Positions 9,961-18,513 of a stretch of DNA of 64,000 nt are shown here, piece after piece. Location of the stretch: contig DIHT01000133.1 of NCBI GenBank assembly GCA_002420305.1, forward strand, positions 1 to 64,000, read 5' to 3'. The stretch is from Akkermansiaceae bacterium UBA5689. GTDB taxonomy: Bacteria; Verrucomicrobiota; Verrucomicrobiia; Verrucomicrobiales; Akkermansiaceae. Position numbers and translations under genes: made by a program. The notes under the pieces are model-generated. The model was not told the DNA's origin and did not search any database. It worked only from the letters and a program-made list of their open reading frames with translations. Position 1 is the stretch's first letter. Each line of letters begins with the position of its first letter.

Positions 9961-11400
9961 ATGATGAGTAAGGAAACGCATATACCGGTCCTGCGCCTCG
10001 GCGAGGAATACCATAGCCTCGATACCGTTGAGCTGGAGTCCGCAGCAGGCAATGCGGTCTACACCCATACGGCGAATCCCGGCCTGATACGTCGGGACAT
10101 TCTCAACCTCGAGAAATCAAAGGCCGCCTTAGAGGCTGTGCCTGCAGAGACCCTTGCGGACTATTGCGAGGCCGCTGCAGAACTCTTCCTCCACGAGGAG
10201 CTTCCAGTCGGTAACAGCACTCAGAGTCCCCAGCAATATATCGAGTCTCTGTCGGCGCTGACCAAGCTTCCCCACACGCTCGTAAGGATGAACATGGGCA
10301 AAGTTCACGCAGCGATGTCGCAGATCCGGACGGTGATCGGAGGTCTGACCCGCAATCTTCCGTTAGAGCTTTTTGATCGGGGTCTTTCGGCGGTCGATGA
10401 TCTTGAGGTGAATTTCTATCCAGTGGCCGATGCTCTGGGGGTTTCTCTCCCCAGCAATGCACCTGCGGTAAACTCGTTGTGGCTGCCTGCGCCAGTTCTG
10501 AAGATTCCGGTCCTGTTGAAACCAGGCCGGGAAGACCCCTTTACTCCCCTGCGTATCGTTCAGTCCCTGATTGCTGCAGGATTCCCGAAAGAAGCATTCG
10601 GGTTTTATCCCACGACTCACGAGGGTGGGGACACCATTCTCATGACCTGTGGTCGTGGCATCGCGTTTGGAAGTGACGCCACGGTCCGAAAGTATTCGGG
10701 CTTTCCGAGTATTCAGGTCCATGGCACAGGGAGGAGCAAGATCCTTATCGGAGATGATTATCTCGGCAAATGGGCCGATCATACGGAGACTCTGGTGGAG
10801 TCAATCTCGGCCAACGGAGGCCGAAGCTGCATCAACACCTCTGCGATTCTTGTTCCATCCGGGCGAGATGAACTGGCGGATGCCGTAGCGCGTGACCTTG
10901 CGGCTATCGAACCTCTCCCTAGGGATCATGAGGATGCACTTCTTTGCGGATTTTCGAACACCGAATGGGCTGGATCGATCAATGACCTCATTGATGAGCA
11001 CCTCAAGGTGGAGGGCGCGGAAGATGTCACAGCGCGTTATCGGAGCGGCTCCCGTCTTGTTGAGATGCATGGTCAGACGTATCTGCGGCCGACGTTGATT
11101 TCCTGCGCGGACCCGGGGCACCCTCTCGCAAACACGGAATTCATGTTTCCTTTTGCCAGTGTGACGGAAATGCCGCAGAGCCAAATGCTTGAGGAGATTG
11201 GGGAGACTCTGGTTGTTTCCGCTTGGACTGAGGACGCGGCCTGGATTCGCGACCTGATGAATTCACCCGATATCGAGCGGCTCAATATTGGACCCTTCCC
11301 GACCAATCGGGTTCAATGGGAGCAGCCGCACGAAGGCAATTTGTTCGAGTTTCTGTTCCGGCGGCGCGCTATCCAGGGGAATCTTGCCGCAGTGAGCTGA
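9961..11400 (+). CDS. ALDH-superfamily acyl/aryl reductase (LuxC/EhpG-like)
   Basis: A 479-residue aldehyde-dehydrogenase-fold protein. The catalytic Cys is Cys290 within NGGRSCINTS, a cofactor-side Lys lies at 187 (LLKPGR), and a C-terminal EGNLFEF motif is present. The usual ELGGK element with the general-base Glu is replaced by HGTGRSK at about 254-260. Loss of that Glu is typical of enzymes that reduce activated acyl groups to aldehydes (LuxC, acyl-CoA reductases) rather than oxidise aldehydes. It lies 87 bases after the adenylating enzyme and 6 bases before the alcohol dehydrogenase, so the three should convert acid to aldehyde to alcohol. The start is ATG ATG at 9961. Oxidative ALDH activity is the main alternative. 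Confidence 0.78.
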   Translation: MMSKETHIPVLRLGEEYHSLDTVELESAAGNAVYTHTANPGLIRRDILNLEKSKAALEAVPAETLADYCEAAAELFLHEELPVGNSTQSPQQYIESLSALTKLPHTLVRMNMGKVHAAMSQIRTVIGGLTRNLPLELFDRGLSAVDDLEVNFYPVADALGVSLPSNAPAVNSLWLPAPVLKIPVLLKPGREDPFTPLRIVQSLIAAGFPKEAFGFYPTTHEGGDTILMTCGRGIAFGSDATVRKYSGFPSIQVHGTGRSKILIGDDYLGKWADHTETLVESISANGGRSCINTSAILVPSGRDELADAVARDLAAIEPLPRDHEDALLCGFSNTEWAGSINDLIDEHLKVEGAEDVTARYRSGSRLVEMHGQTYLRPTLISCADPGHPLANTEFMFPFASVTEMPQSQMLEEIGETLVVSAWTEDAAWIRDLMNSPDIERLNIGPFPTNRVQWEQPHEGNLFEFLFRRRAIQGNLAAVS

Positions 11401-11406
11401 TTCAGG

Positions 11407-12567
11407 ATGGAGCCCTTTACAACCAGACCCAGTCCGCAACTGGTGGGTGGCCCCGGCTCTCTCGCGGAGCTACCGTCGTGTGTCCGCAAAAGCGGGGGGC
11501 AGAACGTGTTGCTTGTTACCGATCAAGGGGTGGCAGCGGCCGGCCACACCGAGCGAGCCGCGGCTCTGCTTGAAGATGCAGGAATTGCCTGCGCGGTTTA
11601 TGATGGCACGAGCGAGAATCCTGAGGAGAGCGACATTCTTGCTGCGATGGAATTTGCCCGCAGGGTTGGGCCGGATTGCTTTGTGGGCCTTGGTGGAGGG
11701 AGCAGTATGGACACCGCAAAGGGCTGTAATTTTCTTCTGACTAACGGGGGCGCTATGAGCGATTACAAGGGATACGGCGCGGCTCGGACTCCCCTTCTCC
11801 CCTTTATTGGTATTCCAACTACGGCTGGAACTGGAAGCGAATGCCAGAGTTACGCGGTGATCAGTCGGGATCGATCTCACGAGAAGATGGCCTGCGGGGA
11901 CCCCTCTGCGCTTGCCACGTATGCCATTCTTGACCCTGACCTGACGGCCTCGATGCCTCACAGGGTGGCGGTCCTGACTGCGCTGGACGCCCTCGCGCAC
12001 TCGCTGGAGACAGCGGTGAGCACTCGTAGGAATTCGTTCTCCTCCGCCTACTCAAGGGAGGCATTTCTTCATATCTCCTCTGCGATTGAGCCAGTTCTGA
12101 GGGGAGAAGCATCGGCTATCGAGCGCAACGGGATGTTAATGGGATCCGCCTTTGCGGGACTGGCAATTGAGAATAGCATGCTGGGCGCGGCTCACGCCTC
12201 GGCGAACCCACTCACGGCCTCATGCGGCCTAGCCCACGGCCACGCGGTTGCTCTAATGCTTCCTCATGTGATCGGGCTGAATCAGGAAGTCCCGGAAGCC
12301 CGGGAGACCTATGCGCATTATGGAACCTTGCTCTCAAGCTGCCAAGGGGCGGACTGCGGGGTCCGAGCTTGGGTTGAGCATTTGCTGACCGTGGCGGATC
12401 TCTCTCCGCTAGCGCAGTGTGGCGTCGATCCGGGCTTGCTTGCCGAGCTCGCAGAGGACGCTACGAGGCAGTGGACGGGACAGTTCAATCCTCGGAGTAT
12501 GAAAAGAGAGGATTTTGCAGTATTATACGAGAACGCCTTTGATGGTGCTGCAACCCAAGATACGTGA
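11407..12567 (+). CDS. Iron-containing alcohol dehydrogenase
   Basis: A 386-residue group III alcohol dehydrogenase, expected to interconvert an aldehyde and an alcohol with NAD(P)H in the cytoplasm. The nucleotide loop GGGSSMDTAK is at 96-105 and the PTTAGTGSE motif at 137-145. Predicted metal ligands are Asp194 and His198 (LDALAHSLE), His263 (AAHASANPL) and His277 (AHGHAVALMLPH). All four positions are intact. It starts 6 bases after the ALDH-like gene, and its stop overlaps the start of the following propeller gene. Its likely role is reduction of the aldehyde made by the upstream gene. The direction and substrate are inferred. Confidence 0.9.
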   Translation: MEPFTTRPSPQLVGGPGSLAELPSCVRKSGGQNVLLVTDQGVAAAGHTERAAALLEDAGIACAVYDGTSENPEESDILAAMEFARRVGPDCFVGLGGGSSMDTAKGCNFLLTNGGAMSDYKGYGAARTPLLPFIGIPTTAGTGSECQSYAVISRDRSHEKMACGDPSALATYAILDPDLTASMPHRVAVLTALDALAHSLETAVSTRRNSFSSAYSREAFLHISSAIEPVLRGEASAIERNGMLMGSAFAGLAIENSMLGAAHASANPLTASCGLAHGHAVALMLPHVIGLNQEVPEARETYAHYGTLLSSCQGADCGVRAWVEHLLTVADLSPLAQCGVDPGLLAELAEDATRQWTGQFNPRSMKREDFAVLYENAFDGAATQDT

Positions 12568-13727
12568 TGAACTACCTCTACCCTAACTTTTTGGCCGTCT
12601 GCGTGGCCCATGTTCTCGTTACCGCAGGGACCAGCTTCGCGGCCCCCAAGGATAAAAACGTAGAATCAGAGACAAAGTCTTGGGCGATTCCCCGCGGAGG
12701 CAACGCCCTGCAGGGGCGGGTTCCCGACCGTATTCCTCGCAAGCCTGTAGTAAGCTGGGATGCCGTGCTTGATGGGCCGATTGTGGGGGACGCAGCTATC
12801 GCGGATGGCGCCGTTTTCGTAGGCACGGTAATGGGCACCTTTTACTCCGTGGATGAGCGGAGCGGCAAGCTGCGCTGGAAGGTTGAAACGGAGGATACCA
12901 TTGAGGCCCCACCAACCGTGGGCGGAGGCCGGGTCTTCATCGGATCGAGCGATCGATATCTTTACTGCTTCGACCAGAAGACCGGTAAGGAACTATGGAA
13001 ATATGAAGCTGCGGATAAGTTCGTGGGCGGGGGCTTACTGGTTCAAAGTCCCGATGGGAAGGAGTCTTGGGTCGTCGTCAACGGCTACGATGGGATCTGC
13101 CGGGCGCTGCGTGCCAAAGACGGCACGGAGGCGTGGACCTACGAAACGGCAGAGCAGATCAACGGAACCCCAGCGCTGGTTAATGGCAAGAATATCGTTC
13201 TTGGAGGCTGCGATGCGAGGGTGCACGTGATTGACGTCACCAATGGAAAGGCAGTGAATGAAGTTGAGGTGGAGGCGGAGATCATTGGCACTGTAGCGAC
13301 CATGGGCAGCATGGTGTATTCTGCGAATTATGGAAACCAGCTGGTCGCAGTAGACATTTCGAAGAAGGATCCGAAGTGGGTTTACGAAGACAAGGATTTC
13401 GGATTCTACGCGGCTCCTGCAGTTACCGAAAAGCACGTGTTCATCGGTTCCCGAGACAAGCACCTCCATGCGGTAGACCGGGATAGTGGCAAAAGAGCAT
13501 GGCGATTCAAGACCGGCTCCCGTATCGATGGCGGAGCAATCGTCTTCAAGGATGCAGTGGCCTTTGGATCTGGAGACGGAAGGGTGTATGCGGTCGACCC
13601 CGTGAACGGGAAAGAAATCTGGAGGGTAGATCTGGGAGAGGGGATCAGTTCAGATCTCGCATTCGCCAACGGTAGAATTGTGGTAGGGGGCTCTGACGGA
13701 ACGCTTTTTTGCATTGGGGGACAGTAA
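12567..13727 (+). CDS. Secreted PQQ-like beta-propeller protein
   Basis: A 386-residue exported propeller. The start is ATG 12567, whose A is the last base of the preceding TGA; a GTG at 12564 is also in frame. The signal peptide covers about residues 1-26 (cleavage after SFA). Six or seven blades are visible through repeated DxxxGKxxW motifs (DERSGKLRW, DQKTGKELW, DRDSGKRAW, DPVNGKEIW) with FIGSSD/FIGSRD strands between them, a regular BamB-like architecture. Tight coupling to the iron alcohol dehydrogenase is striking, because one product is periplasmic and the other cytoplasmic. It might sense or bind the pathway product, or act as an electron-linked quinoprotein. No PQQ-ligand set is provable from sequence. 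Confidence 0.82.
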   Translation: MNYLYPNFLAVCVAHVLVTAGTSFAAPKDKNVESETKSWAIPRGGNALQGRVPDRIPRKPVVSWDAVLDGPIVGDAAIADGAVFVGTVMGTFYSVDERSGKLRWKVETEDTIEAPPTVGGGRVFIGSSDRYLYCFDQKTGKELWKYEAADKFVGGGLLVQSPDGKESWVVVNGYDGICRALRAKDGTEAWTYETAEQINGTPALVNGKNIVLGGCDARVHVIDVTNGKAVNEVEVEAEIIGTVATMGSMVYSANYGNQLVAVDISKKDPKWVYEDKDFGFYAAPAVTEKHVFIGSRDKHLHAVDRDSGKRAWRFKTGSRIDGGAIVFKDAVAFGSGDGRVYAVDPVNGKEIWRVDLGEGISSDLAFANGRIVVGGSDGTLFCIGGQ

Positions 13728-13944
13728 GGAGGCCTTGCTTGATTGTAAGGATGCGCAAAATGAAAGGTGTTTAGAGAGCTTTGATGGGGAAATCCCACGG
13801 CAGGAGCTCCTGTATTCGAACCTGCCGGGTCACTGAAACCGGGTAATCACTTTGCGAGGTTCCAATCCCGGCAAAAACGGGCTATTCTCTTCTCCGCCCA
13901 TTCTGTTTGCCTCCGACGGGCGACGATAAGCCATAAGCGACACC

Positions 13945-15270
13945 ATGAGCGAAACCGCTACCCCTCCGACGAAGAAGGCCACCCGGGCGGGCAATTACTT
14001 TATTTCCAATTACCCGCCCTTTTCCTTCTGGTCCAGTGACCAGGAAGAGGAAGTGCGGTCGGCGTATGACAGTGCCCCGATCCCGGGGACGCCTCTCGGA
14101 TTGTATCACCATATTCCCTTCTGTCGCAGGCGCTGTCACTTCTGCTATTTCCGTGTCTATACGGATAAAAATGGACAGGAGATCCGAGACTATCTGGATC
14201 ACACCATTACCGAATTGGAGCGTCTGGCAGCGAAGCCTCTTGTTGCGGGGCGCAAGCCGCACTTTATCTACTTTGGGGGAGGAACCCCTTCCTACCTTTC
14301 CGGGCGGCAGCTGACAGACCTTACCGACCGCATGAAGGCCATCCTTCCATGGGACGAGGCAGAGGAGGTCGCCTTCGAATGTGAACCGGGGACCCTGACG
14401 GCGGGAAAGCTGGCTGCGATCAAGGAGATCGGAGTGACCCGCTTGAGCCTTGGGATCGAGAACTTTGATGACCGGATCCTCGAGATCAACGGTCGTGCTC
14501 ATCGGAGCAAGGAGGTCTGGAAGGCCTTCGAGCGCGCAAGGGCCGAAGAGTTTGACCAGATCAATATCGACCTTATTGCGGGAATGTTGGAGGAGACGGA
14601 GGAGAACTGGCAGAAGAACATTGAGCAGGTGCTCAAACTTGCTCCGGACAGCATCACCATCTACCAGATGGAGATTCCCTATAACACGACCATCTACAAG
14701 GATATGAAGGAGAGTGGTGCCTTGGTGGCACCAGTGGCGGGGTGGGAAACCAAGAGGCGCTGGGTCAAGGAGGCCTTTGCGGAACTGGAGGCTAATGGCT
14801 ACACAATCAGCTCCGGATATACGGCGGTAAAGAATCCCGAGAGAACAAAATTCATCTATCGGGACTCTCTCTGGGGAGGTGCAGATCTTGTTGGGCTTGG
14901 GGTAGCCTCGTTTTCACATGTGCAGGGAGTCCATTATCAGAATTTGACGGAGATAGACGATTACGTGGCCGCAATTGATTCAGAGAAGATGCCAGTCAAG
15001 CGCGCGTTTCGAACGAATGAAGAGGAGCGTATGATACGGGAGTTTATCCTACAGATGAAGTTGGGCCGCGTGCAGGCAGATTACTTCCGCAACAAATTCG
15101 AAATTAACATCCTTGAGCGTTTTTCCCGCCCTCTCGAGGAGCTGACCGAGGAGGGGCTTCTTGAGGTGGCCGATGATGCCATCGTGCTGAGCCGAGACGG
15201 ACTTCTGTGCGTGGATAATCTCCTTCACGACTTTTTCCTCGAGCACCATAAAACGGAACGAATCGTTTAA
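13945..15270 (+). CDS. HemN/HemW-like radical SAM protein
   Basis: A 441-residue radical SAM enzyme. The 4Fe-4S ligands are Cys60, Cys64 and Cys67 (CRRRCHFC), followed by Phe69. The SAM-binding GGGTPS motif is at 110-115, and a HemN-type C-terminal domain with an EERMIREFIL helix follows. Relatives are annotated coproporphyrinogen-III oxidase family, which covers true HemN, the heme chaperone HemW and C-methyl or cyclopropane-forming enzymes. Its position beside a chorismate-lyase-like gene and a flavoprotein argues against a housekeeping heme role. I infer a tailoring or methyl-transfer-type reaction in this cluster. A 217-base gap upstream, with no gene I can support, may hold its promoter. 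The ATG at 13945 fits. Confidence 0.82.
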   Translation: MSETATPPTKKATRAGNYFISNYPPFSFWSSDQEEEVRSAYDSAPIPGTPLGLYHHIPFCRRRCHFCYFRVYTDKNGQEIRDYLDHTITELERLAAKPLVAGRKPHFIYFGGGTPSYLSGRQLTDLTDRMKAILPWDEAEEVAFECEPGTLTAGKLAAIKEIGVTRLSLGIENFDDRILEINGRAHRSKEVWKAFERARAEEFDQINIDLIAGMLEETEENWQKNIEQVLKLAPDSITIYQMEIPYNTTIYKDMKESGALVAPVAGWETKRRWVKEAFAELEANGYTISSGYTAVKNPERTKFIYRDSLWGGADLVGLGVASFSHVQGVHYQNLTEIDDYVAAIDSEKMPVKRAFRTNEEERMIREFILQMKLGRVQADYFRNKFEINILERFSRPLEELTEEGLLEVADDAIVLSRDGLLCVDNLLHDFFLEHHKTERIV

Positions 15271-15352
15271 GATCGCAGCAAGATATTGTCCGCTGGCCCG
15301 CTATGCGGCGGTCGCGAGCGATCTCTCAGAGTCCTTCATCGAAAAACCTCTC

Positions 15353-15907
15353 TTGAATCCAATCGAGCATTCATCTCCTCACGGTTTTTTGGGTGAATCC
15401 CTCGCGCGTGCTGGGCTGAGCCCGGAGGTATTTATCTGGTGCCCTTCCGAGCAAGTGCCAGATCCTTTCCACGCTCTCCTTGTGCATCAGGGTGATATGA
15501 CGTCGACGTTGGAGAGGTTCTACCAAGAGCGCATGCTTCTTGAGGTTCTTGCGGAGGAAAATTCCGATGGATGCTACTACAGGGAAGTCATTCTCAAGGG
15601 GAAGGGAACTGGTCGGGTGGCTGAATTTGGGGTGATTGAAATTGAGTTGGATCATTTTCCTCTAGCCCTTCAGAAATTGATTTTACGCGGCGAGCAACCT
15701 CTAGGGGGGATCCTCAATGAGAGTGGGATGACCTATAAAAGCGAGCCCCTCGGCTACTTTTCGGTTGCGCGGGAGGCCCTACCGCCGAAATTATCCCTAT
15801 TGGGCTCTGCATGCATGTTTTTTGGCCGCTACAATCAGCTAAAAAGCCGTGACGAGACCTGTCTGGCCCGAATTCTCGAAATAGTTCCTGATTTTCACCA
15901 CCAATGA
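15353..15907 (+). CDS. Chorismate lyase (UbiC)-like protein
   Basis: A 184-residue protein resembling the UbiC/chorismate-lyase fold, which splits chorismate into 4-hydroxybenzoate and pyruvate in the cytoplasm. The match rests on the order YREVIL with Arg77 (UbiC Arg76 region), QPLGGIL (116-121), FGRYNQL (158-163) and a C-terminal LEIVP with Glu176 (UbiC Glu155 region). Overall identity looks low and some relatives in this fold are not lyases. The only long start is TTG at 15353; the next Met (residue 49) would remove a core strand. It overlaps the next gene by 4 bases (ATGA). If functional, it would supply the aromatic acid for the CoA ligase and reductases nearby. No other ubiquinone gene is in the window. 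Confidence 0.65.
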   Translation: MNPIEHSSPHGFLGESLARAGLSPEVFIWCPSEQVPDPFHALLVHQGDMTSTLERFYQERMLLEVLAEENSDGCYYREVILKGKGTGRVAEFGVIEIELDHFPLALQKLILRGEQPLGGILNESGMTYKSEPLGYFSVAREALPPKLSLLGSACMFFGRYNQLKSRDETCLARILEIVPDFHHQ

Positions 15908-17175
15908 ATATTTCCGGCGATAAACAATCCTGTGACGTCATTGTCATCGGCGGGGGCCCCTGTGGAGCTACCACGTCTGCCCTCCTTGCAGAGAAAGGCC
16001 ATCGAGTCATCTTGCTCGAGAAAGAAAAGTTTCCCCGCTACCATGTCGGCGAGTCGCTCATGCCCTTCTGCTATTTCACCCTGAAAAGGCTCGGAGTCCT
16101 GGAGGAAATGGAAAAGCAGGCATTTGTGAAGAAGCACAGCGTGCAGTTTGTCTCTAAAGACGGGAAAATATCGGATCCCTTTTACTTTTTTCAGCATTTT
16201 GACCACCCGGCGGCCACGACGTGGCAGGTGGAACGGTCCGTCTTCGACAATATGCTGCTGCGCAATGCAGAGGCCAAAGGAGTCGACGTTCGAGAGGAAA
16301 CAGAAGTGCGCCGTTTCAATTATGAAGGGGAACAGGTTGTTGGCGTCTCCGCCAAGGGAAAAGACGGGCAGGAATACACCCTCCAAGCACCGCTGACGGT
16401 TGACTGCACTGGGCGTGATGCCCTGTTCTTGAGAAAAAAGAGCTGGAGGAAACGGGATCCAAAGCTCAACAAAATAGCGATTTGGACGCTCTACAAGAAT
16501 GCGAAGCGTGACGAGGGTCTGGATGAAGGGGCAACTACCGTAGCTTATGTCGATGGCAGGGGCTGGTTCTGGAACATTCCCCTGCGCAACAATATTGTGA
16601 GCTCAGGAATCGTCGCGGAGCGGGATTACCTCTACCGTGACAGCAGGGATCCGAAGGAGATTTACGAGCGTGAAATCGAGAAAAATAGCTGGATTAAGGA
16701 TCACCTTGGAGAGGGAGAGCAATTTGGCGAATACTGGGTGACCGGGGAGTATTCTTACCGGGGAGAGCATTGCGCCTCTGATGGTCTCGTCATGGCAGGT
16801 GATGCCTTTGCCTTTTTGGACCCGGTCTTTTCCTCGGGAGTCTTTCTCGCTTTGAAAAGCGGAGAAATGGCAGCAGACGCCGTAGGAGAAGCTTTGGAGA
16901 AAGGGGACTTCTCAGCAGGGCAATTCTCAACTTACGGGGAGGAGCTTTGCGGAATGATTGAAGTCATGCGCAAGCTCGTTTACGCCTTTTACGACGAGAA
17001 TTTCAGTTTTGGAGAGCTCATTAAGCGGCACGAAGAGATGCGCCCCATGCTCACTGACTGTTTGATTGGCGATCTCGATGGAAAAGATTATACGCCCCTC
17101 GCGGAAGCAATAGGCGACTTGGCCTCGCTTCCGGAGCCTCTCGCCCACGGACGAGCCCCCCAGACTGTAACATAA
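15904..17175 (+). CDS. FAD-dependent oxidoreductase with halogenase-type motifs
   Basis: A 423-residue flavoprotein. The FAD-binding motif is GGGPCG at 16-21. FPRYHVGES follows at 43-51, the form common in flavin-dependent halogenases, and WFWNIP at 221-226 is an exact WxWxIP motif. FLDPVFSSG at 304-312 fits the halogenase FxxPxxSxG signature. A Lys pair at 76-77 could include the chloramine-forming Lys, but this is uncertain. The same fold is also used by geranylgeranyl-reductase-like enzymes and by flavoproteins of aryl-polyene clusters whose halogenation has not been shown. Likely substrates are carrier-bound or free phenols. The start overlaps the UbiC-like stop by 4 bases. A separate flavin reductase is not seen in the window. 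Confidence 0.8.
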   Translation: MNISGDKQSCDVIVIGGGPCGATTSALLAEKGHRVILLEKEKFPRYHVGESLMPFCYFTLKRLGVLEEMEKQAFVKKHSVQFVSKDGKISDPFYFFQHFDHPAATTWQVERSVFDNMLLRNAEAKGVDVREETEVRRFNYEGEQVVGVSAKGKDGQEYTLQAPLTVDCTGRDALFLRKKSWRKRDPKLNKIAIWTLYKNAKRDEGLDEGATTVAYVDGRGWFWNIPLRNNIVSSGIVAERDYLYRDSRDPKEIYEREIEKNSWIKDHLGEGEQFGEYWVTGEYSYRGEHCASDGLVMAGDAFAFLDPVFSSGVFLALKSGEMAADAVGEALEKGDFSAGQFSTYGEELCGMIEVMRKLVYAFYDENFSFGELIKRHEEMRPMLTDCLIGDLDGKDYTPLAEAIGDLASLPEPLAHGRAPQTVT

Positions 17176-17196
17176 CACGATGTCCCCGCTACCCGC

Positions 17197-18513
17197 ATGA
17201 AAGTCACCTTTCTGACAGCGGGCACGGGTAGCTACCACTGCGGAGCGTGTATGCGTGACAACACCCTTGTCACGGCCCTACACCGGGACGGGCACGAGGT
17301 GGCTCTGTTGCCTATGTATCTCCCCATGCAGCTGGACGAGGAAAGTCCGCCGCAGGAAAGTCGGGTGCCGATATTTTTTGGAGGGATCAACGTCTACCTG
17401 CAAAACAAGTTTGCGTTCTTCAGGCACACTCCCCGGTGGTTTGATGCTCTCTTGAATGGCGCAGGGCTACTGCGGAAGGCGGCGAGCCGGAGCCATATGA
17501 CCAGCCCGCGAGACCAGGGAGAGATCTGTCTCGCTATGCTCCGGGTGGAACAGAGCCGTTTCACGAAGGAGCTGGAAAAGCTGATTGATTGGCTTGCTGT
17601 GCACGAGCAACCCGAATGTATCGCCCTGTCGACAACACTTTTCGCCGGGATGACCAAGGAGTTGAAGAAGCGTCTGGGAGACATTCCGGTCATCGCGTTT
17701 TTCCAGGGAGAAGACACCTTCCTCGATAGCCTTCCTGAACCTTACCGGACTGGGTGCTGGGACGAAATGAAGGAACGGCTTGTGGAGTGCGAAATGCTGA
17801 TTGCCCCAAGTCGCTTTTATGCCGGGGTCATGTCCAAGCGCCTTGGGATCTCTCAGGACAAAATAGAGGTGCTCCCAAATGGGATTAACTTGGAAGGATA
17901 CGGGAACCAACAGCCCCCGGATGGGCCCAAGGCGATTGGCTACTTATCCCGGATGTGCAGGGATAAGGGCCTAGGAGACATGGTGGATGCCTATCTCCTC
18001 TTCCAGTCGAAGGGAAACTTTCCGGAGTGCCGGCTCAAGATCGCGGGCTCATGTCCCCCGGGGGATGAGCCCTTTGTGAAGCAACAGAAACAAAAAATCG
18101 AGACTGCCGGACTGAGCCATCTTGTTGACTGGAAGCCCAATGTGAGCCGGGAGGAGAAGGTCCGCTTTCTTGGGAGCCTTACAATATTTTCAGCGCCCAT
18201 GCGTTATGCCGAGGCCTTCGGCCTCTGTCTTGTTGAAGCCATGGCGAGTGGAGTTCCAGTGGTGAACCCCGGGGGCTCAACCTTCGAGGAAATTGCCTTG
18301 GCCACGGGGGGAGGAAAAACAGTCTCACCCGGCGACCCCGGGCTGCTGGCGTGTGCTTGGGAAGAGCTCCTGAGCAATCCTGAGGAGGCGACAGCGATGG
18401 GAGAAAGAGGTCGCCGAGGGGTAGAGGAGCATTATAGTGTCAATGCCATGAAGGATGGGTTCCTGGAACTCGCTCAGAGAGCCTGTGCAAAGACTACATC
18501 CCGCCAGCCATGA
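17197..18513 (+). CDS. GT4-family glycosyltransferase
   Basis: A 438-residue GT-B glycosyltransferase. The N-terminal acceptor domain starts LLTAG-like (FLTAGTGSYHCGACMRDN) and continues to PIFFGGINVYLQ. The C-terminal donor domain carries IGYLSRM, a KIAGS strand and the nucleotide-sugar motif EAFGLCLVEAMASG followed by PVV. No signal peptide or membrane helix is present, so it works in the cytoplasm. It starts 21 bases after the flavoprotein stop, and its own stop overlaps the thioesterase start (ATGA). Transfer of a sugar to the cluster's aromatic product is inferred; lipid or polysaccharide acceptors are the alternative. Donor specificity cannot be read. Confidence 0.85.
   Translation: MKVTFLTAGTGSYHCGACMRDNTLVTALHRDGHEVALLPMYLPMQLDEESPPQESRVPIFFGGINVYLQNKFAFFRHTPRWFDALLNGAGLLRKAASRSHMTSPRDQGEICLAMLRVEQSRFTKELEKLIDWLAVHEQPECIALSTTLFAGMTKELKKRLGDIPVIAFFQGEDTFLDSLPEPYRTGCWDEMKERLVECEMLIAPSRFYAGVMSKRLGISQDKIEVLPNGINLEGYGNQQPPDGPKAIGYLSRMCRDKGLGDMVDAYLLFQSKGNFPECRLKIAGSCPPGDEPFVKQQKQKIETAGLSHLVDWKPNVSREEKVRFLGSLTIFSAPMRYAEAFGLCLVEAMASGVPVVNPGGSTFEEIALATGGGKTVSPGDPGLLACAWEELLSNPEEATAMGERGRRGVEEHYSVNAMKDGFLELAQRACAKTTSRQP

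Noticed and set aside
13855..13872. Possible tRNA T-arm (AGGTTCCAATCCCGG)
   Set aside because: The loop does not match the GTTCRA consensus and no acceptor stem, D-arm or anticodon arm can be found around it.
13945..15270. Naming the radical SAM gene hemN or hemW
   Set aside because: The motifs are shared by many HemN relatives and the neighbourhood is not heme biosynthesis.
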